Shown here: piece after piece, positions 16,803 to 25,145 of the stretch
Layout: every line of letters starts with the position of its first letter
How positions within the stretch are numbered: the first letter of the stretch is position 1
Assembly: GCA_005877505.1 (NCBI GenBank)
Contig: VBOO01000019.1
Location: forward strand, 1-33,115
Source of the DNA: Nitrospirota bacterium
GTDB lineage: Bacteria > Nitrospirota > Nitrospiria > Nitrospirales > NS-4
Direction: 5' to 3'
Length of the DNA stretch: 33,115 nt
The notes under the pieces: model-generated
Told to the model about the DNA's origin: nothing
Database searches by the model: none
What the model saw: only the letters and a program-made list of their open reading frames with translations
Made by a program: the position numbers and the translations under genes

Positions 16803-17567
16803 GTGCCAGTCGCGGTCCGGCGTAGAGAGAGGTCGAGGGAGCGGTTGGATCTGGAAATGGTCCGCCGCGGGCTCGTCGAGAGCCGGGAGCGGGCCCAGAG
16901 TCTCATCCTGGCTGGCGTCGTCACTGTGGCAGGCCGTGTCGCCAGCCGGGCTTCGCAACCCATTCTTGCTGACACTTCGATCGAGATCACCGAGCCTGAG
17001 CATCCCTATGTGGGGCGGGGCGGTCTCAAGCTGGCGGCGGCCCTGGACGCGTTCGGTATCAATCCGGAAGGCCTGCTCGCCCTGGATGTGGGCGCCTCAA
17101 CGGGAGGGTTCACGGACTGCCTCTTGCAGCACGGCGCCGCGCGCGTCTATGCGGTGGACGTCGGCTACGGCCAACTGGCCTGGCGCCTCCGGCAAGACCC
17201 GCGTGTGGTCGTAGTGGAACGATGCAACGCGCGGTACCTGGACCGCACGCGGGTGCCTGAGCCCATCGACCTGGCTGCCGTTGACGTGTCCTTCATCTCG
17301 CTCACCCTCGTGCTCCCGGCCGTGCGCCGGTGTCTCAAGGACGAGGGCCAAGTGGTGGCCCTGCTCAAGCCGCAGTTCGAAGTCGGCAAGGGGAAGGTCG
17401 GAAAAGGCGGCATCGTTCGTGATGAAAGTCTGCGGCAAGAGGCGGTCCGGAAGGTCCGCGCTGCCCTGGTCGCGCAGCAGTGGACATGGAGGGGCGAGGT
17501 ACTCTCCCCGATCGCCGGCCATAAGGGAAACGTCGAGTACTTGGTCTGGTTACGGCCTCGCATCTGA
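16803..17567 (+). CDS. tlyA: TlyA family rRNA 2'-O-methyltransferase / hemolysin A-like
   Basis: S4-like RLDLEMVRRGLVESRERAQSLILAGVVTVAG then YVGRGGLKLAAALDAF...ALDVGASTGGFTDCLLQHGAARVYAVDVGYGQL. Start uncertain: GTG 16803 or GTG 16728 inside the repeat. Confidence 0.9.
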   Translation: MPVAVRRRERSRERLDLEMVRRGLVESRERAQSLILAGVVTVAGRVASRASQPILADTSIEITEPEHPYVGRGGLKLAAALDAFGINPEGLLALDVGASTGGFTDCLLQHGAARVYAVDVGYGQLAWRLRQDPRVVVVERCNARYLDRTRVPEPIDLAAVDVSFISLTLVLPAVRRCLKDEGQVVALLKPQFEVGKGKVGKGGIVRDESLRQEAVRKVRAALVAQQWTWRGEVLSPIAGHKGNVEYLVWLRPRI

Positions 17568-17612
17568 TCGCCGGAGGCGCGCAACCATTGCGGAAAGGGA
17601 CGGGCGGCACTC

Positions 17613-18596
17613 GTGAGGGACGGTGACGGGGCGGTGCTGGTCACGGGTGGCGCCGGATTCATCGGGTCGCACGTCGTGGATGCGCTGCTGGCCCGTGGCT
17701 ACGATGTGGTGTGCCTGGACAACTTCGATGATTACTATGATCCGGCCGTCAAGCGGCGGAACCTTTCCGAGGCGCTCCGCTCCAAACGGTTCGCCCTCAT
17801 CGAAGGGGACATCCGGGACCCTGGGGCCCTGGCGCGGGTGTTTGCCGGCCGCCCGATCAGCCGAGTCTTCCATGCGGCCGCCCGCGCGGGCGTGCGCCCG
17901 TCCCTGCAACTGCCGTTGCTTTACGAAGAGGTCAATGTCCGCGGGACGCTACAGCTTCTGGAAGTCTGCAAGAGCACGGGGGTCCGTAACTTCGTCTTCG
18001 CCTCATCGTCGTCGGTCTACGGGGCCTGCGAACGGATCCCGTTCCGCGAGTCGGAAAGCGAGCTCCGCCCCATTTCCCCTTACGCCGCCACCAAGCTGGC
18101 GGGGGAGTACCTGTGCCGGACGTATGCCGCCCTGTATGGAATCCCGATCACGTGCGTACGCCTGTTCACGGTCTATGGACCGCGGCAGCGGCCCGAGATG
18201 GCGATCCATCATTTCGTCCGGCTCGTGGATCAAGGATTGCCCGTGCCGGTCTATGGGGACGGCACGGCTCGCCGGGACTTCACCTATGTGGACGACGCTG
18301 TGGCGGGGATTCTGGCCGCGCTGGAACGCCCGCATGCGTTCGAGGTGGTGAACCTGGGTGTCTCCCAGGTCGTGGAACTGCAGGAGGTCATCCGGCTGAT
18401 CGAAGAAGCCGTTGGCAAGCCGGCCCGCATTGAGTGGCATCCCATGCAGGCCGGGGACGTGCCGGTGACCTTTGCCGACATCGGGAAGGCGATCAGTCTG
18501 CTGGGCTACGCGCCGCGCACGACGATCAAGGAAGGCATCGCCGCATTTGTCCGGTGGTACCGGTCGGCGGCCGGGTTGGGAGGAGCGGCTTCGTGA
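17613..18596 (+). CDS. NAD-dependent epimerase (extended SDR, UDP-glucuronate 4-epimerase-like)
   Basis: VTGGAGFIGSHVVDALL...CLDNFDDYYDPAVKRRNL...YAATK...FTVYGPRQRPEMAI. Confidence 0.88.
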   Translation: MRDGDGAVLVTGGAGFIGSHVVDALLARGYDVVCLDNFDDYYDPAVKRRNLSEALRSKRFALIEGDIRDPGALARVFAGRPISRVFHAAARAGVRPSLQLPLLYEEVNVRGTLQLLEVCKSTGVRNFVFASSSSVYGACERIPFRESESELRPISPYAATKLAGEYLCRTYAALYGIPITCVRLFTVYGPRQRPEMAIHHFVRLVDQGLPVPVYGDGTARRDFTYVDDAVAGILAALERPHAFEVVNLGVSQVVELQEVIRLIEEAVGKPARIEWHPMQAGDVPVTFADIGKAISLLGYAPRTTIKEGIAAFVRWYRSAAGLGGAAS

Positions 18597-19522
18597 AAAT
18601 TCTGATCACGGGCGGGGCGGGCTTCATCGGGTCGCACCTCGTGGACCGGTTCGTCCAGGAAGGCTACGAAGTCGTGGTCGTCGACAACCTGTCCACGGGC
18701 AAGCGGCAGCAGGTCAACCGTGCCGCCAGGTTCTACCGGTGCGACATCCGAGGATGGTGGCTGGAGCGGGTCTTCCGCCGGGAGCGGCCCGCGATCGTGT
18801 CGCACCACGCGGCGCAGATGAACGTGCGCCGGTCCGTTCAGGACCCGAGGTTCGACGCGGACGTCAATATCCTCGGGACGCTCAACGTCCTGCGGCTTTC
18901 GGTCAAATATGGGGTGCGCAAGATGATCTTCGCCTCCTCCGGCGGGGCGGTGTACGGGGAGCCAGAGTCGCTCCCGGTGAAGGAGTCCCATCCGACGAGG
19001 CCGGCCTCTCCCTACGGCATCAGCAAGGCGGTGGGGGACGAATACCTGCGATATTTCCGCGATGCGGACGGTCTGGAGTACGTGAGCCTGCGGTACGGCA
19101 ACGTCTACGGGCCTCGCCAGGACCCGTACGGCGAGGCGGGGGTCGTGGGCATCTTCACGCAGAAGATGCTGCTCGCTGAGCAGGCGATCATCAACGGCAA
19201 CGGCCGGCAGACGCGCGACTTCATTTACGTGGACGATGTGGTCGAGGCGAACATGGCCGCCATGAACAAGGCCGCTCACGGGATCTACAACGTAGGGACG
19301 GGGAAGGAGACGACCATCAACGAATTGTTCGCGATGCTGGCCGGCCTGATCAATCCCTCCGTCCGCGAGGTCCACGGGCCGGAGAAGCGTGGCGAGCAGT
19401 TGCGGATCGCGTTGGATGCATCCCGGCTCACCCGCGAGTTGGATTGGGAGCCGAAAGGCTCGCTCAAGGACGGCCTTGCGAGGACCGTCGAGTACTACCG
19501 GAAGACGATCCGGTCGGCCTGA
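18593..19522 (+). CDS. NAD-dependent epimerase (extended SDR, UDP-glucose 4-epimerase-like)
   Basis: VKILITGGAGFIGSHLVDRF...VVDNLSTGKRQQ...YGISKAVGDEYLRYF...YGNVYGPRQDPYGEAGVV; GTGA overlap with the upstream gene. Confidence 0.9.
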   Translation: MKILITGGAGFIGSHLVDRFVQEGYEVVVVDNLSTGKRQQVNRAARFYRCDIRGWWLERVFRRERPAIVSHHAAQMNVRRSVQDPRFDADVNILGTLNVLRLSVKYGVRKMIFASSGGAVYGEPESLPVKESHPTRPASPYGISKAVGDEYLRYFRDADGLEYVSLRYGNVYGPRQDPYGEAGVVGIFTQKMLLAEQAIINGNGRQTRDFIYVDDVVEANMAAMNKAAHGIYNVGTGKETTINELFAMLAGLINPSVREVHGPEKRGEQLRIALDASRLTRELDWEPKGSLKDGLARTVEYYRKTIRSA

Positions 19523-19529
19523 TGGCTGT

Positions 19530-19850
19530 CTAATACCTGGGGACGGATGGGTCGATGTGCAGGGACCACGCGTTGATGCCGCCGGTGAGATTCTTCACGT
19601 TCTTAAACCCTTGCTGCAGGAGGAATTGGGTCGCATCCATGCTCCGCATCCCCATGTGGCAATGCAGGACAATCTCGGCGTTCGGGTCGAGCTTCTTGTA
19701 TTCGGTGCCCAGCGCGCCTAGCGGAATGAGCTGAGCGCCGGGGATCTTGCAGATGTTGTATTCCCAAGGCTCCCGGACATCGATCAGGACAATCTGCTCT
19801 CCCCGATCAAGTATTTCCTTCAACTCCTGGACCGTGATGGCGAAGCCCAT
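19530..19850 (-). CDS. Rhodanese-like domain protein
   Basis: IVLIDVREPWEYNICKIPGAQLIPLG...IVLHCHMGMRSMDATQFLLQQGFKNVKNLTGGINAW; ATG at 19850. Confidence 0.9.
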   Translation of the reverse strand: MGFAITVQELKEILDRGEQIVLIDVREPWEYNICKIPGAQLIPLGALGTEYKKLDPNAEIVLHCHMGMRSMDATQFLLQQGFKNVKNLTGGINAWSLHIDPSVPRY

Positions 19851-19916
19851 GGCGCGAGCCCTCCTGTGCCACACGAATAGTAAGCCGGCGCTGTTCGGGC
19901 TGTCAACCGTGGTGAG

Positions 19917-19996
19917 AATGGGGTCAGAGTCGATTTTTCAAGACAGTTTTGCAAGGCGTCAAAATGGTGAGGAGAAAAATCGACTCTGACCCCATT
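19917..19996. repeat. Perfect 23-bp inverted repeat with 34-nt loop
   Basis: AATGGGGTCAGAGTCGATTTTTC (19917-19939) and GAAAAATCGACTCTGACCCCATT (19974-19996). Confidence 0.95.
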
Positions 19997-20317
19997 TCTG
20001 AGGGTGGGGACGCCCTCGTGGTCCTGATCACGGTGGCCTCGCGCGAGGAAGCGGAACGCATCGCCCGACGCCTGGTCGAGGACCGGCTCGCGGCATGCGT
20101 GAACATCGTGCCCCAGGTCCGGTCGTTCTTTATCTGGCAGGGGAAATTCTCTCAGGAAGACGAATGCCTTCTGGTGGCGAAATCCAGGCGCGCCCGGTTT
20201 CCGGAACTCACGGCCGCCGTCAAGCAACTCCATAGCTATAGCGTGCCGGAGATCATCGCCCTCCCAATCCTGGTGGGATCTGCTGATTACCTCCGGTGGA
20301 TGGCCGACTCCACCTAG
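19949..20317 (+). CDS. cutA: CutA1-like divalent cation tolerance protein
   Basis: LVVLITVASREEAERIARRLVEDRLAACVNIVPQVRSFFIWQGKFSQEDECLLVAKS. ORF opens at 19949 inside the inverted repeat; GTG at 20018 is an alternative start. Confidence 0.85.
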   Translation: MQGVKMVRRKIDSDPISEGGDALVVLITVASREEAERIARRLVEDRLAACVNIVPQVRSFFIWQGKFSQEDECLLVAKSRRARFPELTAAVKQLHSYSVPEIIALPILVGSADYLRWMADST

Positions 20318-20381
20318 ACCGGGACGACGCGCTGTTTTGTATGACAACCACACGCATTGCATGACAGGCGGGTCTCTAATA

Positions 20382-20410
20382 TTGACATCTAGCCGGCGCT
20401 GTGGTAGTAC
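20382..20410 (+). promoter_or_regulatory. Candidate promoter for the M23 peptidase gene
   Basis: TTGACA (20382-20387), 17-nt spacer, TAGTAC (20405-20410). Confidence 0.4.
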
Positions 20411-20467
20411 TTTGCCCTTACTTATCTTGTAGGATTGGCGGGATTCCCTAACTAGCCACCGAGAGGG

Positions 20468-21409
20468 GTGACCGAGATGAGTCACAAGAGTGACCAGGAA
20501 TTCCATATCGTCATCTTCCCGAGCGCGACGTCGCGCCCGCGCCGGTTCAGCATTAAGCGGCGCACCGTCCGCGTGCTGCTGATCGCGACCCTGGTCGCGG
20601 TCGTCCTGGAATCGCTCTTCCTCGTACAGTACGTCACTCGCAGCGGGGAGATCTGGGAGCTTGAGACCTTGCGGTCCGAGGCGATCCTGCACCGCCAGCA
20701 GGCCACCTCCCTCTCGTCGGCGATGGAGGATCTGCGCAAGCAACTGTCCAACATGCGGGAAGTGAATGTCCGGCTGCGCGTCATGCTGGGCTTGGACCCA
20801 CCCAAAGTCCCGCCGTCTCCTCTCGGGTTAGGCGGGAAGGAGGAATCCTTGGTGGTCCCACAGTCGGCAGGCGGCATGGGAGGCGAGGGCCAATCGCTGT
20901 CGGAGGTCGTCGCGCAATTGCAGCAGAAGATGACGTGGCTCAAGCAGGAAGCGGTCATCCAAGAGCGGTACCTGCAAGAGCTGACCGGGATCGTCGGCCA
21001 GCGGCGCGCGCAGTGGGCGTCCACGCCTTCGATCTGGCCGGTCCGGGGCTGGGTCTCGTCAGGCTTCGGGCGCCGCGTGTCCCCATTTACCGGGGAGGAC
21101 ACGATGCACGGCGGGTTGGACATTTCCGCGCCGATGAGCACGCCGGTCAAGGCGCCGGCGGCCGGGACCGTCATCGCGGTCGGACCTGAGAAGAGCCTGG
21201 GCAACGTGGTGGTGTTGACGCACGGCTATGGCTTCAAGACGCTTTACGGGCACCTGTCCAAGCTGAGGGTGAAGAGGGGACAGATCGTGAAGCGGGGAGA
21301 TATCATCGGAGAGGTCGGGAACACGGGCCTCTCGACCGGTCCCCACCTCCATTACGAAATCGAGTTCAACGGCGCCACCGTCGACCCGATCAGGTACATC
21401 ATCGACTAG
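20468..21409 (+). CDS. M23 family metallopeptidase (murein hydrolase-type)
   Basis: N-terminal TM and coiled coil; GWVSSGFGRRVSPFTGEDTMHGGLDISAP...GYGFKTLYGHLSKLRVKRGQ...TGLSTGPHLHYEI. ATG at 20477 is an alternative start. Confidence 0.93.
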   Translation: MTEMSHKSDQEFHIVIFPSATSRPRRFSIKRRTVRVLLIATLVAVVLESLFLVQYVTRSGEIWELETLRSEAILHRQQATSLSSAMEDLRKQLSNMREVNVRLRVMLGLDPPKVPPSPLGLGGKEESLVVPQSAGGMGGEGQSLSEVVAQLQQKMTWLKQEAVIQERYLQELTGIVGQRRAQWASTPSIWPVRGWVSSGFGRRVSPFTGEDTMHGGLDISAPMSTPVKAPAAGTVIAVGPEKSLGNVVVLTHGYGFKTLYGHLSKLRVKRGQIVKRGDIIGEVGNTGLSTGPHLHYEIEFNGATVDPIRYIID

Positions 21410-22367
21410 GCTTCTCGGCTCCTGCCGCCACCGGCGCCCCCATCCTGTCCACGAAGATCTCCTCAATCGGTCGGCTCTTCCATTCCACGTAGTAGTCGGT
21501 GATGCCGAACGCGCGCATGACAGTCGCCGCGGTGTCGATCAGCGAGACCGGCCGCGTGATCTCATATCCGGCCTTGATTCCCGGCCCCGCCGCGATCCAG
21601 GGGATGGTCTTGTCTTCGGACATTGAGGTGCCATGGATCTTGGCATGGCCCCCGTGGTCGGCGGTCACGATGAACGTGGTCCGGTCGTAGAGCCCCAGGT
21701 CCTTGAATCCCTTGATGAGGCTCCCGATCGCCCGATCGACTTCCTCCACCGCCTTCAAATAGGGCTTACTCATCCAGCCCTGGTCGTGGCCGGCCGTATC
21801 GGCGTCGGCCAGTTGAACGACGAACAGGGCAGGCTTGCCTTCGGTCGCGGTCTTGTACGAAGCGATCACGTCGTCGGTGATTTTCTTGGCATTGCAGCCC
21901 TGCTCGTTGATACTGCACACGTTCACCAGCAGCCGGCGATCTTGTTTGATCACGTGCAGCAGCTTCTCCTTACTCAGGAACGCCGCGCCCCACTTGCTGC
22001 CATTGAACGAGGCGATCTCAAACAGGGTCGGGGCCTTGATAAAGCCGCGCGGGGGATCGTACTCGTTCCAGTCCACTCCATGCTGTTCAACGGGCAGGCC
22101 GCTCATCATCGACGCAAAGGCCGGCAGCGTCAGGCTGGGCTCGACGGTCTGCGCCTTCATCGTGGAGGCCCCTCGCTTGATGAGTCCGTCCAGGGTTGGC
22201 ACCTTGGCCTGTTTGAGCGCGTCGGGCCGCAATCCCTCCACCATGATCACGACAACGTTGTTGGCGTAGGTGGGCACTGCGGCGGCGTGCCGCGTCTCGA
22301 GACCCACGAGGCCGGTGCCGATGACGACGAACGACACCAACCACTGAGCAAGCACGCAGACTCTCAT
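21399..22367 (-). CDS. Alkaline phosphatase family / type I phosphodiesterase-nucleotide pyrophosphatase-like protein
   Basis: VVVIMVEGLRPDALKQAKVPTLDGLIKRGA...PSLTLPAFASMMSG...TADHGGHAKIHG...IPWIAAGPGIK. Confidence 0.88.
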   Translation of the reverse strand: MRVCVLAQWLVSFVVIGTGLVGLETRHAAAVPTYANNVVVIMVEGLRPDALKQAKVPTLDGLIKRGASTMKAQTVEPSLTLPAFASMMSGLPVEQHGVDWNEYDPPRGFIKAPTLFEIASFNGSKWGAAFLSKEKLLHVIKQDRRLLVNVCSINEQGCNAKKITDDVIASYKTATEGKPALFVVQLADADTAGHDQGWMSKPYLKAVEEVDRAIGSLIKGFKDLGLYDRTTFIVTADHGGHAKIHGTSMSEDKTIPWIAAGPGIKAGYEITRPVSLIDTAATVMRAFGITDYYVEWKSRPIEEIFVDRMGAPVAAGAEKPSR

Positions 22368-22473
22368 GCAGGTCCCCCTTAAGTCAGCATCGAGCGCCGG
22401 CATTCTACACAAGCCTCGGAAGGATTGCCACAGCGAAATCCGAACAGTCTCCTCCGGTGACTACCCCGAGTTC

Positions 22474-22502
22474 TTGACTCTGTTTCGACCCTTTTGTAGA
22501 GT
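22474..22502 (+). promoter_or_regulatory. Candidate promoter upstream of the hypothetical / radical SAM genes
   Basis: TTGACT (22474-22479), 17-nt spacer, TAGAGT (22497-22502). Confidence 0.4.
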
Positions 22503-22545
22503 GGGCCGACGATCTCGTTCTCCCGATGATGCGGTGGAGGTGGCG

Positions 22546-22875
22546 ATGTCGGACTCCCAGCCTGCGACGCTTCCGTTTGCGGCCCAGGCCGTGCCGTTTC
22601 ACGAGATGCTGGCGACAGGCAAAATCCCCAACGGCTTGCTCACGAGTCCCTATGTCGCCGAGCAGTTCGTAGAGCGCCTCGTCCACTATGTCCTGAGCGT
22701 CCCGGCCGGCAGCTATTCGATCGCCAATCTCGGCAAACTGCTCGAGCAGGTGGACCCGCGACAGCAAGTGTTCTTTTTCAAGAGATTAAAGGAGACGAGC
22801 CCCGACAGCCTGCAGCACTTTGCTCCTCTGTATTACGGCTTCATGTCAGAGTTCAGCGAGTTGCTCTTTACCTGA
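22546..22875 (+). CDS. Hypothetical protein (109 aa) upstream of the radical SAM gene
   Basis: MSDSQPATLPFAAQAVPFHEMLATGKIPNGLLTSPYVAEQFVERLVHYVLS...; ends 21 nt before the next gene. Confidence 0.7.
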   Translation: MSDSQPATLPFAAQAVPFHEMLATGKIPNGLLTSPYVAEQFVERLVHYVLSVPAGSYSIANLGKLLEQVDPRQQVFFFKRLKETSPDSLQHFAPLYYGFMSEFSELLFT

Positions 22876-22896
22876 CCGTCCTCGCCAATCCATGTC

Positions 22897-25137
22897 ATGA
22901 GCGCACCACGTCTCCTCCTCCTGATCCCGCCGCTGACCCAGCTCAACACACCCTATCCTTCCACCGCGTACTTGACCGGATTTCTCAAGCAGCATGGCTA
23001 TGTCACCGGCAAGGCCCCCGTCTCGGCGGGCACGGGGGGGGCGGGTGTAGTGACGCAGGCCGATGTCGGCATCGAGATGGCCCTCGCATTGTTCTCCCGT
23101 GACGGTCTGACGCGCGTCTTCGCCCGGGTCCGTGAGATGCCCGGAGACCTGCCGGGCGAAGCCCAGCAGATGCTGGCGTTGGAGCGGGCCTATCTCGACT
23201 CGATCGACGCCGTGATTGGGTTTCTCCAGGGACAGGATCCGACGCTGGCGCCTCGGATCTGTCAGGGACGCTTCCTCCCGCAAGGCCCCCGGTTTGCCCA
23301 TGCGGACGAGCAGAGCCGCGCCCTTGGAGCGCTCGGCACGACGGACCGCGCCCGGTATCTCGCCACGCTCTACCTGGAGGACTTGGTCGATCTGATTCAT
23401 GAAACCGTGGCGCCCCAGTTCGCGCTCAGCCGCTACGCGGAGCACGTCGGCGTCTCGGCCTCCTCGTTTGATGCGGTGCGGTGCGCCCTCGCCGAGCCGC
23501 CCAGCCTGACGGACGAGATGCTGCTTGAGGCCGTGTGGCGGCACATCGAGGAGGCCGATCCGACCCTCATTGGGCTGACGGTCCCCTTCCCGGGCAACCT
23601 CTTTGGCGCGCTCCGAATCGCCCAGGCCGTGAAAGAGCGGCGGCCTGCCGTGCGAGTCGTGCTCGGTGGCGGTTATGTGAACACGGAGCTGCGCCGGCTT
23701 CTGGAGCCGCGTCTGTTCGACTACGTGGACTACGTGTCGCTGGATGACGGTGAGCGGCCACTGCTCTGTCTCCTGGAGCACCTCGCCGGCAAACGCGACG
23801 AGGTTGAGTTGCGGCGGACCTTTCTGCGATCGGAGGGGCGTGTCGTGTGGCGGGACGGCGCTCGCGAACCCGAATTCGGCATGGCCGAGATCGGCGCGCC
23901 GACCTACGCCGGGCTGGCGCTGGACCGGTATCTCTCCGTGCTTGACACGCTGAACCCCATGCACCGTCTGTGGTCGGACGGGCACTGGAACAAGCTGACG
24001 GTGGCGCACGGGTGCTATTGGAAGCAGTGCACCTTCTGTGATGTGGGCCTGGACTACATCGGCCGGTACGAGGCCATGCCGAGCGAAATCTTGACCGATC
24101 GCATCGAGGCGCTCATCGCCGAAACGGGGCGGCGGGGGTTCCACTTCGTGGATGAGGCGGCGCCACCGGCGGGGCTCAAGGAGCTGGCGTTGATCCTGCT
24201 GGAACGGGGCGTGACGATCACGTGGTGGGGGAACATCCGCTTCGAGCAGGCTTTCACGCGGGACCGCTGCCGCCTGCTCGCCGCGTCTGGGTGCGTCGCC
24301 GTCACGGCCGGACTCGAAGCGGCCTCCGACCGGCTCCTTGACGTCATGAAGAAGGGGATCACCGTGGCCCAGGCCGCGCGCGTGGCGGCGTCGTTCCAGG
24401 CTGGAGGGATCATGGTGCACGCCTATCTCATGTACGGATTACCGGGCGAATCCATCGGAGAGACCGTGGAGGCGCTTGAGCGCGTGCGCCAACTATTCGC
24501 GCACGGTCTGATCCAATCGGCGTTCTGGCACCGGTTCGTGGCGACCGCTCACAGCCCGATCGGGTTGGACCCGACAGCCCATGGCATCCGCATCACGGGG
24601 CCGGCGTTCGGCGGCTTTGCGGAGAATGATCTCAGCCACGACGATCCCGCGGGGGAAGCGCCGGAGTGGCTCGGCGTCGGATTGAGAGCGGCTCTCTCCT
24701 CGTACATGCGTGGGGAGGCATTGACGGACGATGTTCGGCAATGGTTCGACCATTCGGTCCCCCGACCAAAGGTGCCGCGTCATTGGGTTGCTCGGGTGCT
24801 GGAGGAGATGCCGGTCCACGATGATCCGGCAGCAGAACGTCGGTTCGTCTGGATCGGGGGGACGCCGGTGAGCGAATCGTGCAGGCATGACCGGCGTCGA
24901 GTGATCCTTCCCAATCAGGTCGAAGACGTCGAGGTGCGACTCTCTGCTGAGAAGGCAGACTGGCTGCTGGACCTCATCCGATCCGCGACGCCCTTACGGG
25001 AGAAGCGAGGCGAAGGATACCCCTCGCTCAGGGAAGTCCGCGAGACGTATCCGCTGGGCGGGCCGCGCGGGTTCGACGCGCTGGTCAGGTCAGCCTTGTG
25101 GCGACAGGCTCGGACCGGCGGGTTGCTCCTGGTCTGA
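22897..25137 (+). CDS. B12-binding-domain-type radical SAM protein
   Basis: Rossmann-like LIGLTVPFPGNLFGALRIAQAVKERRPAVRVVLGGGYVNTEL and cluster region GCYWKQCTFCDVGLDYIGRYE, then LEAASDRLLDVMKKGIT...YLMYGLPGES. Confidence 0.9.
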   Translation: MSAPRLLLLIPPLTQLNTPYPSTAYLTGFLKQHGYVTGKAPVSAGTGGAGVVTQADVGIEMALALFSRDGLTRVFARVREMPGDLPGEAQQMLALERAYLDSIDAVIGFLQGQDPTLAPRICQGRFLPQGPRFAHADEQSRALGALGTTDRARYLATLYLEDLVDLIHETVAPQFALSRYAEHVGVSASSFDAVRCALAEPPSLTDEMLLEAVWRHIEEADPTLIGLTVPFPGNLFGALRIAQAVKERRPAVRVVLGGGYVNTELRRLLEPRLFDYVDYVSLDDGERPLLCLLEHLAGKRDEVELRRTFLRSEGRVVWRDGAREPEFGMAEIGAPTYAGLALDRYLSVLDTLNPMHRLWSDGHWNKLTVAHGCYWKQCTFCDVGLDYIGRYEAMPSEILTDRIEALIAETGRRGFHFVDEAAPPAGLKELALILLERGVTITWWGNIRFEQAFTRDRCRLLAASGCVAVTAGLEAASDRLLDVMKKGITVAQAARVAASFQAGGIMVHAYLMYGLPGESIGETVEALERVRQLFAHGLIQSAFWHRFVATAHSPIGLDPTAHGIRITGPAFGGFAENDLSHDDPAGEAPEWLGVGLRAALSSYMRGEALTDDVRQWFDHSVPRPKVPRHWVARVLEEMPVHDDPAAERRFVWIGGTPVSESCRHDRRRVILPNQVEDVEVRLSAEKADWLLDLIRSATPLREKRGEGYPSLREVRETYPLGGPRGFDALVRSALWRQARTGGLLLV
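23005..23049 (+). repeat. 45-nt palindromic element apparently inserted in frame within the radical SAM CDS
   Basis: accggcaaggcccccgtctcggcgggcacggggggggcgggtgta encodes TGKAPVSAGTGGAGV; aligns with the other copies with short gaps; loop TCTCGG identical to the 14217 copy. Confidence 0.65.
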
Positions 25138-25145
25138 GACGAGAT

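Noticed and set aside
15335-16990. Minus-strand 551-aa ORF
   Set aside because: Antisense to xseA/xseB/tlyA; Arg/Ser-rich composition. Its RPDSARTESLPGSPARPDSATTESLPG stretch is just the reverse reading of the 45-nt repeats.
22846-24420. Minus-strand 524-aa ORF
   Set aside because: Antisense to the radical SAM gene, no coherent domain.
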